Below are positions 33,569 to 42,821 of a stretch of DNA of 64,000 nucleotides, in pieces (the stretch's first letter is position 1; every line of letters begins with the position of its first letter). A program made the position numbers and the translations under genes. This DNA comes from Carnobacterium_A antarcticum (GTDB lineage: Bacteria; Bacillota; Bacilli; Lactobacillales; Carnobacteriaceae), in assembly GCF_042658365.1 (NCBI RefSeq), contig NZ_JBHSQC010000024.1. One strand, 5' to 3'. Under the pieces are notes generated by a model that saw nothing but the letters and a program-made list of their open reading frames with translations, was not told the DNA's origin and searched no databases.

Positions 33569-34138
33569 ATGATGAAGATGATTGTGGGTTTAGGGAATCC
33601 AGGTTCAAAATACGCAAACACAAAACACAATATTGGTTTTATGGCTTTGGATGAATATGCGAAGCAGCAAAATTTGGCATTTAATAAAAGCAAATTTGAA
33701 GCAGTATATACCGAAGCGTTTATCGGAACGGAAAAAGTTCTATTGGTCAAACCTCAGACCTTTATGAATGACTCTGGACGAGCGGTTCGACCGTTGATGG
33801 ACTACTTTAATGTTGCACTAGAGGATTTAGTAGTCATTTACGATGATTTAGATTTGCCGCTCGGTAAAATCCGGTTGCGTCAAAAAGGCAGTGCAGGAGG
33901 CCACAATGGCATTAAAAGTTTGATCCAACACCTTGGAACTGCAAACTTTAATCGTATTCGAATCGGAATCGACCGTCCTTATGCCAGTCAAACGGTCGTT
34001 AACCATGTATTGAGTGGTTTTCCAAAGGAACAACAAGAAGATGTGCTGTTCTCGATAAAAGACAGCGTGGCAGCGATAGAGTATTGGGTCAATGGCCACA
34101 ATTTTCTTGATACAATGAATCAGTACAACAAAAAATAG
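33569..34138 (+). CDS. pth: peptidyl-tRNA hydrolase
   Basis: The 189-residue enzyme frees tRNA from prematurely released peptidyl-tRNA. The family residues are visible: VGLGNPGSKYANTKHNIGFMALD (Asn and His at the active site), LVKPQTFMNDSGRAV, VIYDDLDLPLGKIRLR with the catalytic aspartate, and GSAGGHNGIKSLIQHLGT. GGAG lies 7 bases before the first of two adjacent ATG codons. It precedes mfd, as in Bacillus, with only a weak terminator between. Confidence 0.96.
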   Translation: MMKMIVGLGNPGSKYANTKHNIGFMALDEYAKQQNLAFNKSKFEAVYTEAFIGTEKVLLVKPQTFMNDSGRAVRPLMDYFNVALEDLVVIYDDLDLPLGKIRLRQKGSAGGHNGIKSLIQHLGTANFNRIRIGIDRPYASQTVVNHVLSGFPKEQQEDVLFSIKDSVAAIEYWVNGHNFLDTMNQYNKK

Positions 34139-34152
34139 CATAAACGTATATG

Positions 34153-34184
34153 GAAGCCCAGTGAGAATGTCTGAGCTTCTTTTA
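34153..34184 (+). terminator. weak terminator between pth and mfd
   Basis: GAAGC and CAG (34153-34161) pair with CTG and GCTTC (34171-34179), followed by TTTTA. Confidence 0.55.
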
Positions 34185-34235
34185 CCATCTAAAAAATAAA
34201 ATGAACAACATACATTAAGCAGAGGAGTCTTTACA

Positions 34236-37200
34236 GTGGGAGATATCAAAAAAATACTAGCCGAATCGCCTGATGTCGGAGAGCTGCTGGCCCAAATCGG
34301 GGAACAGCATACACAGCTGGTCACTGGTTTATCTGGATCAGCCAGAACCTTAGTTATCAGCACTATTTTAGAAAAAAAGAAGCGGCCAATTGTTTTGGTA
34401 ACGCACAATTTATTTCATGCCCAGCAATTAATGGAAGACTTTTCTGGGCTTGTAGAGGAAGAAAAACTACATTTGTTTCCGGTTGAAGAAATGTTGTACG
34501 CCGAAATGTCGATTGCTTCACCTGAAGCAAGGACAGACCGGGTAGCTGCCTTGAATTTTTTACTTTCCGGCAAGCCAGGAATCGTTATTGTGCCTTTAGC
34601 TGGAGTAAGGAAGCTTTTACCGCCTAAAGAAATCTGGAAAGCTGCTCGTTTTGAAGTTAAGCCAGGCGGCGAATTGGATCCGACTCCTTTAGCACGAAAA
34701 CTAGTGGATATGGGTTACGTGCGCCAACAATTAGTTGGAAGCCCAGGAGAGTTCAGTATCCGGGGCGGAATCATCGATATTTATCCTTTAACAGAAGAAC
34801 ACCCGGTTCGAATCGACTTATTTGATACAGAAATTGATTCTTTGCGTTACTTTGATGCAGATAACCAACGTTCGATTCGAAATATTGATGCGATTACGAT
34901 TTTACCGGCTATCGATACGTTGTATACACATGATTTGCTGACAGCAGCGGCGCCAAAGTTTTCTCAAGCGGTAGAACGCAACTTGGGTTTGATCCAGCAT
35001 GCAGAAGACCGACAAATTTTCACTAGAAATTTAACGCCTGTGGTGGATGCTTTCGATAAAGGAGAGCCCACAGATGAACTAGCGATGTTTACTGATTTCG
35101 TTTACCCTGAACGCACGAGTATTTTAGATTATATCCATAAAAAAAGCGTCGTGATCTTGGATGAATACCCTCGTATTTTGGAAACCGAAAGACGGTTAAG
35201 CGAAGAAGAAGCAGAATGGGCGACTGAAAAATTAGCAGAACGCCGTATTTTGCAAAAACAAGCTTTTTCAAATGATTTCCGTGCCAAAATGAAAGAGATA
35301 AAACAAGATGTTTTGTATTTTTCTTTATTTCAAAAAGGAATGGGAAATCTCCGGTTTTCACAGATCCATCCATTTCAATACCGCAATATGCAGCAGTTTT
35401 TTGGTCAGATGCCCTTATTGAAAACGGAGATGGAACGTTGGATCAAACAAAGTAATACGGTTATCGTGATGGTACCCACCGCTGAGCGGGCCGATAAAGT
35501 AAATCAGATTTTTAAAGACTTTGAGATCGTCAGCAAAGTAGTGAAACCAAACCGTATAGAAATTGGAAAAGTACAGGTTATGGAAGGTTCTATCCAAAAT
35601 GGTTTTGAATTGCCTCAAGACAAATTGGTCGTATTGACTGAAAGAGAATTATTCAATAAAATCACTAAAAAAATAGCCAGACGACAAACATTATCCAATG
35701 CAGAACGCTTGAAAAGCTACAGTGAATTAAACCCAGGCGATTTCGTCGTGCATGTCAATCACGGAATCGGAAAATACATGGGAATGGAAACTTTAACGAT
35801 CAATGGTGTTCACCAAGACTATATGTCCATCATTTATAAAGACGATGCAAAATTATTTATTCCGGTAACGCAATTAAACTTATTGCAAAAATACGTTTCT
35901 TCAGAAGCCAAGACTCCTAAGATCAATAAACTAGGCGGGACAGAATGGGCGAAGACGAAGAAAAAAGTAGCCAGTAAAATTGAAGACATTGCCGATGATT
36001 TGATTGAATTATATGCAGCACGTGAAGCAGAAGTGGGTTATGCGTATGCACCGGATAGTGAGTACCAAGAAGAATTCGAAAATGCTTTTCCTTATACTGA
36101 AACAGATGACCAATTGCGCAGCACAGCTGAAATCAAACACGATATGGAAGGCAAAAAACCGATGGATCGTTTATTAGTCGGTGATGTGGGTTATGGTAAA
36201 ACAGAAGTAGCCATGCGGGCGGTTTTTAAAGCGGTTCAAGAAGGCAAGCAAGCAGCATTCTTGGTTCCGACAACGATTTTAGCACAGCAGCATTATGAAA
36301 CCATGATTCAGCGGTTTGCTGATTTTCCAGTGGAAATTGGTTTATTGAGCCGTTTCCGAACGAAGAAACAACAAGAAGAAACGATTGCGGGCTTAAAAAA
36401 AGGCCAAGTAGATATTGTAATCGGAACACACCGCGTTTTATCGAAAGATATTGAATTCCAAGATCTGGGACTCTTGATCGTTGATGAAGAACAGCGTTTC
36501 GGCGTGAAACACAAAGAAAAATTAAAACAGCTGAAAGCTCAAGTGGATGTACTGACACTGACCGCGACGCCGATCCCAAGAACACTGCACATGTCAATGT
36601 TAGGTGTGCGGGATCTATCTGTGATCGAAACGCCGCCGGCTAACCGTTACCCGGTTCAGACTTACGTGATGGAGCAAAATCTAGGAGCGATTCGAGAAGC
36701 GATCGAACGCGAAATGGCACGCGGCGGACAAGCTTTTTACTTGTACAATCGTGTCGCGACCATTGAGAAAAAAGTAGAAGAATTGCAAATGCTGGTACCG
36801 GAAGCTCGAATCGGTTATGCGCATGGGCAAATGTCAGAAGGCCAATTAGAAAATATCCTCTTCCAATTTATTGAAGGCGAATACGATGTTTTAGTGACCA
36901 CTACGATTATAGAAACCGGAGTAGACATACCAAACGTCAATACGTTATTTGTCGAGAATGCAGACCATATGGGCTTATCGCAGCTTTACCAATTGAGAGG
37001 GCGTGTAGGACGAAGCAACCGCGTAGCCTATGCCTATTTCTTGTACCAAGCGGATAAAGTTTTGAACGAAGTGAGCGAGAAACGACTGCAAGCCATCAAG
37101 GATTTCACTGAATTGGGATCAGGATTCAAAATTGCGATGCGGGACTTATCGATTCGCGGCGCGGGAAATCTATTAGGCTCACAACAACACGGTTTCATTG

Positions 37201-37760
37201 ATTCAGTCGGGTTCGATTTGTATTCAGAAATGTTAAGTGAAGCTGTTGCCCGTAAACGAGGACTTGGAAATAAAGAAGAGAAAACCCAAGTAGAAATCGA
37301 TTTAGGCATTGATGCTTATTTGCCAGGCAGTTACATTGAAGACGAACGTCAAAAAATCGAAATCTATAAACGCATTCGAGAGCTGCACGACGAAGAAACG
37401 TATACTCTCTTGCAAGATGAAATCATTGATCGATTTGGCGAATACGCTGATGAAGTAGCCGATTTGCTGACGATTGGATTAATTAAAATGTACAGTGAAC
37501 AAGCCTTGGTCGAAACGATCAAACGGACGGACGATCACATCGACTTAACCTTTTCGGTATCTGGCACGAACTCATTGCCGGCCGAAGAAATTTTTAGAGC
37601 CTTAAGTGAAGTCTCTTTGAAAGCTAATATGGCTGTGAAAAAAGAACAGTATGTGGTCACTTTGCAAATTGGAAAAGAATATACGTATCAATGGCTGAAC
37701 GCTATCCAAAAATTCGTGAAAGCCATCACGCTTTACCGCAAAGAAAAAACAGCTGCTTAA
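34236..37760 (+). CDS. mfd: transcription-repair coupling factor
   Basis: The 1174-residue translocase removes RNA polymerase stalled at DNA lesions and recruits UvrA. Domain order is standard: a UvrB-like N-terminal module (SIRGGIIDIYPLTEEHPVRID), the RNA polymerase-interacting domain beginning near residue 500 (ELNPGDFVVHVNHGIGKYMGMET), then the RecG-like motor with Walker A VGDVGYGKTEVAMRA, DEEQRFG, TATPIPRTLHMS and QLRGRVGRSNR. The C-terminal D7 domain is present. GTG start with GAGGAG upstream. It begins a probable operon with the flippase, yabN and rqcP genes that follow closely. Confidence 0.97.
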   Translation: MGDIKKILAESPDVGELLAQIGEQHTQLVTGLSGSARTLVISTILEKKKRPIVLVTHNLFHAQQLMEDFSGLVEEEKLHLFPVEEMLYAEMSIASPEARTDRVAALNFLLSGKPGIVIVPLAGVRKLLPPKEIWKAARFEVKPGGELDPTPLARKLVDMGYVRQQLVGSPGEFSIRGGIIDIYPLTEEHPVRIDLFDTEIDSLRYFDADNQRSIRNIDAITILPAIDTLYTHDLLTAAAPKFSQAVERNLGLIQHAEDRQIFTRNLTPVVDAFDKGEPTDELAMFTDFVYPERTSILDYIHKKSVVILDEYPRILETERRLSEEEAEWATEKLAERRILQKQAFSNDFRAKMKEIKQDVLYFSLFQKGMGNLRFSQIHPFQYRNMQQFFGQMPLLKTEMERWIKQSNTVIVMVPTAERADKVNQIFKDFEIVSKVVKPNRIEIGKVQVMEGSIQNGFELPQDKLVVLTERELFNKITKKIARRQTLSNAERLKSYSELNPGDFVVHVNHGIGKYMGMETLTINGVHQDYMSIIYKDDAKLFIPVTQLNLLQKYVSSEAKTPKINKLGGTEWAKTKKKVASKIEDIADDLIELYAAREAEVGYAYAPDSEYQEEFENAFPYTETDDQLRSTAEIKHDMEGKKPMDRLLVGDVGYGKTEVAMRAVFKAVQEGKQAAFLVPTTILAQQHYETMIQRFADFPVEIGLLSRFRTKKQQEETIAGLKKGQVDIVIGTHRVLSKDIEFQDLGLLIVDEEQRFGVKHKEKLKQLKAQVDVLTLTATPIPRTLHMSMLGVRDLSVIETPPANRYPVQTYVMEQNLGAIREAIEREMARGGQAFYLYNRVATIEKKVEELQMLVPEARIGYAHGQMSEGQLENILFQFIEGEYDVLVTTTIIETGVDIPNVNTLFVENADHMGLSQLYQLRGRVGRSNRVAYAYFLYQADKVLNEVSEKRLQAIKDFTELGSGFKIAMRDLSIRGAGNLLGSQQHGFIDSVGFDLYSEMLSEAVARKRGLGNKEEKTQVEIDLGIDAYLPGSYIEDERQKIEIYKRIRELHDEETYTLLQDEIIDRFGEYADEVADLLTIGLIKMYSEQALVETIKRTDDHIDLTFSVSGTNSLPAEEIFRALSEVSLKANMAVKKEQYVVTLQIGKEYTYQWLNAIQKFVKAITLYRKEKTAA

Positions 37761-37829
37761 TGCTTGAACACCTAGACTGGAAACAAGGCAACGAGAAAAA
37801 TCCTATCTGTGGAATTTAGGAGGCTTTAT

Positions 37830-39416
37830 GTGAGCAATCAACAAATGAAAAAAATGATGAACGGCGCTTTACTACTGTCTTTAGCAGCTTTGATTGCCAA
37901 AATACTAAGTGCTGTATACCGCGTGCCGTTTCAGAATATGGTCGGCAATACCGGGTTTTATGTTTATCAACAAGTTTACCCTATTTACGGCATCGGCATG
38001 ACGATTGCTTTAAATGGTTTCCCCGTTTTTTTGTCCAAAGTCTTTGCCGAAACCAAAAGCAGCGAGCAGCAAAAAAAAGTGATGAAAAAATCCTTTTTGT
38101 TGCTGAGCATCGTTTCAATTGGCTTGTTTTCGTTTAGTTACTTTGGCGCAAAAATGATTGCTCAAGAAATGGGTGATGCGCAACTAACGCCGATCATTCA
38201 ATCGGTTGCGTGGCTGTTTTTGCTGGTACCCGTATTGGCAACGGGACGCGGTTATTTTCAAGGTACTTTTCGCATGCTGCCGACTGCTGTGTCACAAGTC
38301 ATCGAACAAGTTGTGCGGGTGGCTGTTATTTTGACTGCGGCTTTTCTGTATACCCGCATTGGATGGGACGATTATCAGATGGGTGCAGCGGCTATGAGCA
38401 GTTCTTGGATTGCTGGGTTAGCTGCTTGTATCGTTTTAGGAGTCGCGTTTTTTAGAACAACTAAACAAAGTGATAGCGAACTAGCTATCAATTCAGAGCA
38501 ATCCGTCTCGATTGGTTACGGTTCGTTGGCAAAACGGTTTATGACGGAAGGATTAGCTATTTGCTTGCTGAGTGCAATGCTGATTTTATTGCAATTGGTA
38601 GATTCATTCACTTTGTACAAAGGGTTGATTCAAGCTGGAGAATTGCCTGAATTAGCTAAAAATGCTAAAGGAATCTACGATCGCGGCCAGCCGTTAGTTC
38701 AATTGGGAATGGTCGTGGCTACAGCTTTTTCAGCTAGTTTAGTCCCGGTATTGAGCCGAGCGTTTGTCCAAAAACGGGAAGTGGAATTTTTCCGAGCAGC
38801 ACATTCGCTGATTCGCATCACGATGACGTTTGCGATGGCCGCAACCACTGGGTTAGTGGTGCTGATGCCTTACTTGAACCATTTGTTGTTTGGCGACCGT
38901 TCTGGAGTACTGGTATTGTGTGTCTACGTCGGAGCCGTTCTTTTGGCTTCTTTGATTGGGGCTTACAATGCGATCCTTCAAAGCCGTGACCAGCATTATT
39001 TGACAATGGTGGCGCTGTTTATAGGGATTCTGGTAAAATGGGTGTTGAACAGCTGGTTTGTTGAGGAATTTGGAACATTAGGTGCTAGTTTAGCAACAGA
39101 TGCTAGTTTAGCCGTCATTTTAGCGGTTATTTTACTGGGAGCTCCTAGTCCCTTAAAGAGAAGCTTAGTGAAAGACCAATTTGGATTGCACTTGATTTAC
39201 AGCAGCGCCATGATGGCTTTAGCCGTCTGGTTGGTTACACAAGGGATCAGCCGCTTCTTATTTAGCGGTATGCACCGCGTCGATTCTTTTTTGGTCGCAC
39301 TGATCGGGATCGCTGTCGGAATCATCGTGTTTGTTTATAGTTTATTTAAGTGGGATGTTTTGACCGTTCGCGAATGGTTATCGCTTCCTTTTGGGAAAAA
39401 GATATTAAGAAAGTAG
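37830..39416 (+). CDS. polysaccharide/lipid II flippase of the MOP superfamily (SpoVB/MurJ-like)
   Basis: The 528-residue protein has about 14 predicted membrane helices and starts MNGALLLSLAALIAKILSAVYRVPFQNMVG..GFYVYQQVYPIYG, the typical opening of SpoVB/YtgP-like polysaccharide transporters. In Firmicutes such proteins move lipid-linked cell-wall precursors; in Bacillus the gene at this place is spoVB-like yabM. The organism is a non-sporulating one by all other signs, so a role in growth rather than spore cortex is likely. GTG at 37830 with TAGGAGG 6 bases upstream is the start; an earlier frame start overlaps that site. It lies 69 bases after mfd and 9 before yabN. Confidence 0.9.
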   Translation: MSNQQMKKMMNGALLLSLAALIAKILSAVYRVPFQNMVGNTGFYVYQQVYPIYGIGMTIALNGFPVFLSKVFAETKSSEQQKKVMKKSFLLLSIVSIGLFSFSYFGAKMIAQEMGDAQLTPIIQSVAWLFLLVPVLATGRGYFQGTFRMLPTAVSQVIEQVVRVAVILTAAFLYTRIGWDDYQMGAAAMSSSWIAGLAACIVLGVAFFRTTKQSDSELAINSEQSVSIGYGSLAKRFMTEGLAICLLSAMLILLQLVDSFTLYKGLIQAGELPELAKNAKGIYDRGQPLVQLGMVVATAFSASLVPVLSRAFVQKREVEFFRAAHSLIRITMTFAMAATTGLVVLMPYLNHLLFGDRSGVLVLCVYVGAVLLASLIGAYNAILQSRDQHYLTMVALFIGILVKWVLNSWFVEEFGTLGASLATDASLAVILAVILLGAPSPLKRSLVKDQFGLHLIYSSAMMALAVWLVTQGISRFLFSGMHRVDSFLVALIGIAVGIIVFVYSLFKWDVLTVREWLSLPFGKKILRK

Positions 39417-39425
39417 GCGAAGCAA

Positions 39426-40481
39426 ATGGGGAAAATTACGGTAGTTGGTTTAGGACCGGGAGATATGGCGCAATTGCCGATGGGGGTTTACCAATTATTG
39501 AAAGGGACTCAACCCATTTTTTTACGGACCAAATTACACCCAGTCGTTGAAATACTCGAACAAGAAGGGCTAGAATCCGAATCATTTGATGCAGTTTATG
39601 AAGCAAATGCCCAGTTCGAAGGAGTTTACGAAAAAATCGTGCAGCAGTTAATAGAAGCAGCTAAAACACAAGATATCCTTTATGCTGTTCCAGGGCACCC
39701 AATGGTTGCTGAAAAATCGGTCCAATTGCTGCTTGAAAAAGAACCTGCAATAGAAGTTGAGATCAAAGGCGGAAAGAGTTTTCTGGATGATTTGTTTCAA
39801 GCCGTCCGAATCGATCCGGTCGAAGGTTTCCAACTTTTGGATGCACTGGATTTAAATCAAGACGAATTAGAATTGGGACAGCATATCATCGTGATGCAAG
39901 TCTTCAATGAGTATATTGCCAGTGAAGTCAAACTGACGTTAATGGAAAAATACCCAGATGATCACCTCGTTGCACTGGTTCATGCAGCAGGAAGCCAAGC
40001 AGAAAAAGTCGAATGGGTACCGTTATTCGAAATGGACCGGATGGAAGGCGTGCACAATTTAACGTCTCTATACGTTCCGCCGTTAGCACAAGATGAACAA
40101 ACAAAGTCTTTCCAAACTTTGCAATATTATATGGATGCTATTACAGGTGAAGATGGAGATGTTTGGATCAAAGAACAAACCCATGAAAGCCTGTTGCCGT
40201 ATTTGCAAGAAGAAACAGCTGAATTTATTGAAGCAGTAGAAAAAGAAGACAACGAAAATATGGTCGAAGAATTAGGCGATATTTTGATGCAAGTGCTTTA
40301 CCATACCAGTTTTGGAGAACGTTCCGGTTATTTTTCACTGGAAGAAGTATTGGAAACTGTTAATAAAAAGCTGCGCAGACGTCACCCTCATGTATTTGAT
40401 GGTATTAAAGCTGAAACGGTGGAAGAAGTCGATGCCTTGTGGCAAAAAATAAAAGCAGAAGAAAAGAGGGATTCACAATGA
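39426..40481 (+). CDS. yabN: tetrapyrrole methylase/MazG pyrophosphohydrolase fusion protein (YabN-like)
   Basis: The 351-residue product has two parts. Residues 1-215 form a tetrapyrrole-methylase-like domain (ITVVGLGPGDMAQLPMG and AVPGHPMVAEKS). From about 230 a MazG NTP pyrophosphohydrolase follows, with the metal-binding EETAEFIEAVEKEDNENMVE and ELGDILMQVLYHTSFGE motif. MazG proteins remove aberrant nucleotides. The Bacillus YabN is longer; here only one MazG unit of about 110 residues is present, which is common in Lactobacillales. It sits between the flippase and rqcP genes and overlaps rqcP by four bases, so the two are coupled. Confidence 0.92.
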   Translation: MGKITVVGLGPGDMAQLPMGVYQLLKGTQPIFLRTKLHPVVEILEQEGLESESFDAVYEANAQFEGVYEKIVQQLIEAAKTQDILYAVPGHPMVAEKSVQLLLEKEPAIEVEIKGGKSFLDDLFQAVRIDPVEGFQLLDALDLNQDELELGQHIIVMQVFNEYIASEVKLTLMEKYPDDHLVALVHAAGSQAEKVEWVPLFEMDRMEGVHNLTSLYVPPLAQDEQTKSFQTLQYYMDAITGEDGDVWIKEQTHESLLPYLQEETAEFIEAVEKEDNENMVEELGDILMQVLYHTSFGERSGYFSLEEVLETVNKKLRRRHPHVFDGIKAETVEEVDALWQKIKAEEKRDSQ

Positions 40482-40747
40482 GATTAGATAAATTTTTGAA
40501 AATTTCACGCATTATCAAACGACGCACGATCGCTAAAGAAGTTGCAGATAAAGGCCGTATTCAAATCAATGGTTTGACAGCTAAGTCTTCATCAGAAGTA
40601 AAAGTCGGCGATGAGCTGACCATCAATTTCGGCAACAAGACTTTAGTAGTAAAAATTGAAAAAATCGTTGAATCAACGAAAAAAGAAGAAACCAAAGAAA
40701 TGTACAGCATTATCAGCGAAGAATCAAAATCAAACGGTGCTTTTTAA
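40478..40747 (+). CDS. rqcP: S4-domain RNA-binding protein RqcP (YabO/Hsp15-like)
   Basis: The 89-residue protein is a single S4 domain: MRLDKFLKISRIIKRRTIAKEVADKGRIQINGLTAKSSSEVK VGDEL. RqcP works with RqcH in adding C-terminal alanine tails to peptides on stalled 50S subunits, and related Hsp15 binds the same state. The ATG overlaps the yabN stop (ATGA) and has GAGGGA upstream. In Bacillus and most Lactobacillales the next genes are divIC and the S1 protein; here about 13 kb of other DNA intervenes and the core order resumes at 53878. Confidence 0.93.
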   Translation: MRLDKFLKISRIIKRRTIAKEVADKGRIQINGLTAKSSSEVKVGDELTINFGNKTLVVKIEKIVESTKKEETKEMYSIISEESKSNGAF

Positions 40748-40806
40748 GCAGTTTCAGCAGTTGCCTGCGTGTTTGCTTGTGAAAAGCCATGGGACCGCCT
40801 GGAGCC

Positions 40807-40936
40807 NNNNNNNNNNNNNNNNNNNNNNNNNNNNNNNNNNNNNNNNNNNNNNNNNNNNNNNNNNNNNNNNNNNNNNNNNNNNNNNNNNNNNNNNNNNNNN
40901 NNNNNNNNNNNNNNNNNNNNNNNNNNNNNNNNNNNN
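40807..40936. other. assembly gap (130 N)
   Basis: A run of 130 N. The sequence just to its right looks like the end of an insertion sequence, so the gap is probably an unresolved mobile-element copy, and its true length may be far from 130. Confidence 0.95.
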
Positions 40937-40972
40937 GTCATTTCACTTACCAACACCCAAAATGATAGAACC
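40937..40972. mobile_element. terminal fragment of a probable ISL3-family insertion sequence
   Basis: TCACTTACCAACACCC followed by AAAATGATAGAACC resembles, from memory, the right end of ISL3-type elements (CACTTACCAACAC...GAGCC pattern). The left end and transposase would lie in the gap. There is no coding evidence here, so this is a pattern call only. Confidence 0.4.
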
Positions 40973-41010
40973 ATTACATTTAGCAATATCAAAAGGGATA
41001 AAACCATAAG

Positions 41011-41052
41011 AAGATCTTAAATGCTCTAATAAGAGTACTTGAGATCTTTTTT
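41011..41052 (+). terminator. Rho-independent terminator
   Basis: AAGATCTTAA pairs with TTGAGATCTT, enclosing GCTCT/AGAGT, followed by a run of T. It lies right after the gap, so it may end a gene lost in the gap. Confidence 0.8.
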
Positions 41053-41544
41053 TTATTGTTTTATTCGTTTTTCAGCAATCGTATAAACTATTTTTTATCT
41101 CTTTTTCCGATAACAACAATTTGGGTTAATTCAACTCCCTTTATACTTCTCTAAAAACGAGAGGAGGAAAAAGAATGTGTAAGGGTAAATGAATATATGA
41201 AATTAAATCTATTTCACACCTCACTTTTAAGGCTCAGCACATGCTGTCTAGCTCTTCTTGTAGTAGATTTGAATCTAAAAATCATTCATGTTATGCTTTT
41301 AAGGTCTATAAAAATCGATGACCTACTCTCAAAAAAGGAGGTCTTAAGATTATAATACTTACAAGTTAACGGATTCCTAAAGTATTGGAATGCAGATTGT
41401 ACATAGGGTTATCGGAGATGAAGAAATAATGAACGAAAAATAAACTAAGTATTCTTGCCAGTACTTTTAACGATTATGTTGATAAGGACTGGAAATTAGT
41501 CGAATAAAAAAGGAGAATGCTTTTTAACATAAATGGAGGAAAGT
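41053..41544. other. gene-free upstream region of the betaine-binding protein
   Basis: No gene is supported. The region has several short frames with GGAGG-like sites (near 41160 and 41335) that stop after a few codons, and a hairpin AGGTC/GACCT around 41310-41330. It probably holds the promoter of the next gene. Confidence 0.4.
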
Positions 41545-42444
41545 ATGATAAACGCAAAATCTATTGGAATGGCTCTTGGATTATCTACTGCATTACTATT
41601 AGTTGGGTGTGGAAATGGTGAAGATACAAAAAATGAGGCAAATGAAAGTGTAAGCGAACAAGTGGATTACGCTATTACAGGCATTGAACCTGGAGCGGGA
41701 ATAACTAATATGGCACATCAGACTTTAGAGGAATATGAAAATCTGGAAGGTTGGGAACTTGAAGAAAGTTCAACTGGAGGTATGCTGACATTGCTGGACC
41801 AAGCAATCGATAATGAAGAACCTATTATTGTAACAGGGTGGGCCCCGCACTGGATGTTCTCAGAATACGATTTGAAATATCTAGAAGACCCGAAAGGAAC
41901 CATGGGGGATATCGAGAGTATTCATACTATTGCAAGGCTAGGGTTTGAGGAAGAAATGCCTGATGCCTATAAAATTCTTGATGCTTTCCATTGGGAAGTA
42001 GAAGATATGGAAACCGTAATGTTTGAGGCACAAGACACTTCTTTTGAAGAGGCTGCGACGAATTGGGTAGAAGCGAACCAAGACAAAGTGGACGAGTGGC
42101 TGGAAGGCACTGAAAAAGTGAATGGCGAAAAAATAAAACTGGTGTCAACACCATGGGATACAGAAAAATCTTCTGGTCTTGTTGCGGAAGCCGTATTAGA
42201 ACAACAAGGCTATGACGTGACAGTAACAGACGTTGATCCTGCAGTTTTGTTTGAGGCGATTGCAAATGGGTCAGCAGATGCATCCCTTGCACCGTGGTTG
42301 CCAACAACACATGCTTCTTTTTATGAAAAACACCAAGATAATATGGTTGATTTGGGTGAAAACTTAATAGGAGCAAAAAATGGATTAGTTGTTCCAGCCT
42401 ATATGGATATTGATTCCATCGAAGATTTAGAACCAAAAAAATAA
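41545..42444 (+). CDS. opuAC: glycine betaine-binding lipoprotein (OpuAC-type), orphan
   Basis: The 299-residue product has a lipoprotein signal ending LLLVGC (cysteine at residue 22) and aligns from end to end, in my memory, with Bacillus OpuAC: GIEPGAGITNMAHQTLEEY, IIVTGWAPHWMFSEYDLKYL with the aromatic box tryptophans, a linker, then KLVSTPWDTEKSSGLV and GSADASLAPWLPTTHASF. It binds glycine betaine outside the membrane for osmoprotection. No ATPase or permease gene is beside it; they may be in the gap or elsewhere. ATG 41545 has GGAGGA 6 bases upstream. Repeat copy C begins 11 bases after the stop. Confidence 0.9.
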   Translation: MINAKSIGMALGLSTALLLVGCGNGEDTKNEANESVSEQVDYAITGIEPGAGITNMAHQTLEEYENLEGWELEESSTGGMLTLLDQAIDNEEPIIVTGWAPHWMFSEYDLKYLEDPKGTMGDIESIHTIARLGFEEEMPDAYKILDAFHWEVEDMETVMFEAQDTSFEEAATNWVEANQDKVDEWLEGTEKVNGEKIKLVSTPWDTEKSSGLVAEAVLEQQGYDVTVTDVDPAVLFEAIANGSADASLAPWLPTTHASFYEKHQDNMVDLGENLIGAKNGLVVPAYMDIDSIEDLEPKK

Positions 42445-42455
42445 TAAACCAGTAA

Positions 42456-42642
42456 GGAGAATGGGACGAAAAGCGTTTAGACTCGAGTCTTCTAATAACG
42501 CATGCCTTATCTCTAAGGTAGCTAAAGCTACAACAGGTGTAACAAAATGGACGCTCGGACTGAAGTTTGGAGTATGTTCTAGGATAATTATGTGAATATA
42601 AAAAAGCAGCAAACTTAAATAAATTAGGTTTGCTGCTTTTTA
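42456..42642 (+). repeat. dispersed structured repeat, diverged copy C, with terminator
   Basis: The ends match copies A and B (GGGACGAAAAGCGTTTAGAC at 42463, TGGACG..CGGACT near 42548, and GTTCTAGGATAA near 42575), while the middle is different and holds its own hairpin GTAGC/GCTAC. The copy ends with a strong terminator of different sequence, AAAAAGCAGCAAAC pairing with GTTTGCTGCTTTTT (42600-42640). It starts directly behind the betaine-binding protein gene in the same orientation. Confidence 0.7.
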
Positions 42643-42821
42643 TACTCATTCGACTTTTTTTCGTTTACGCAAAAATTTTGCTGACAGGTTGATTACCGTT
42701 AATATCTTACTCTCTACTTACAGTATAACATCATCTGATAGCTATTTATAGACTACTTTTTTACCCATCCTTTCCCTTATACTGATATAAGCAAATCAAA
42801 AAGTATAAGGGGTGTATTTAT

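Noticed and set aside
42427..42612. Minus-strand 61-codon frame across repeat copy C
   Set aside because: No ribosome binding site, crosses a terminator and the end of opuAC; treated as a shadow of the repeat.
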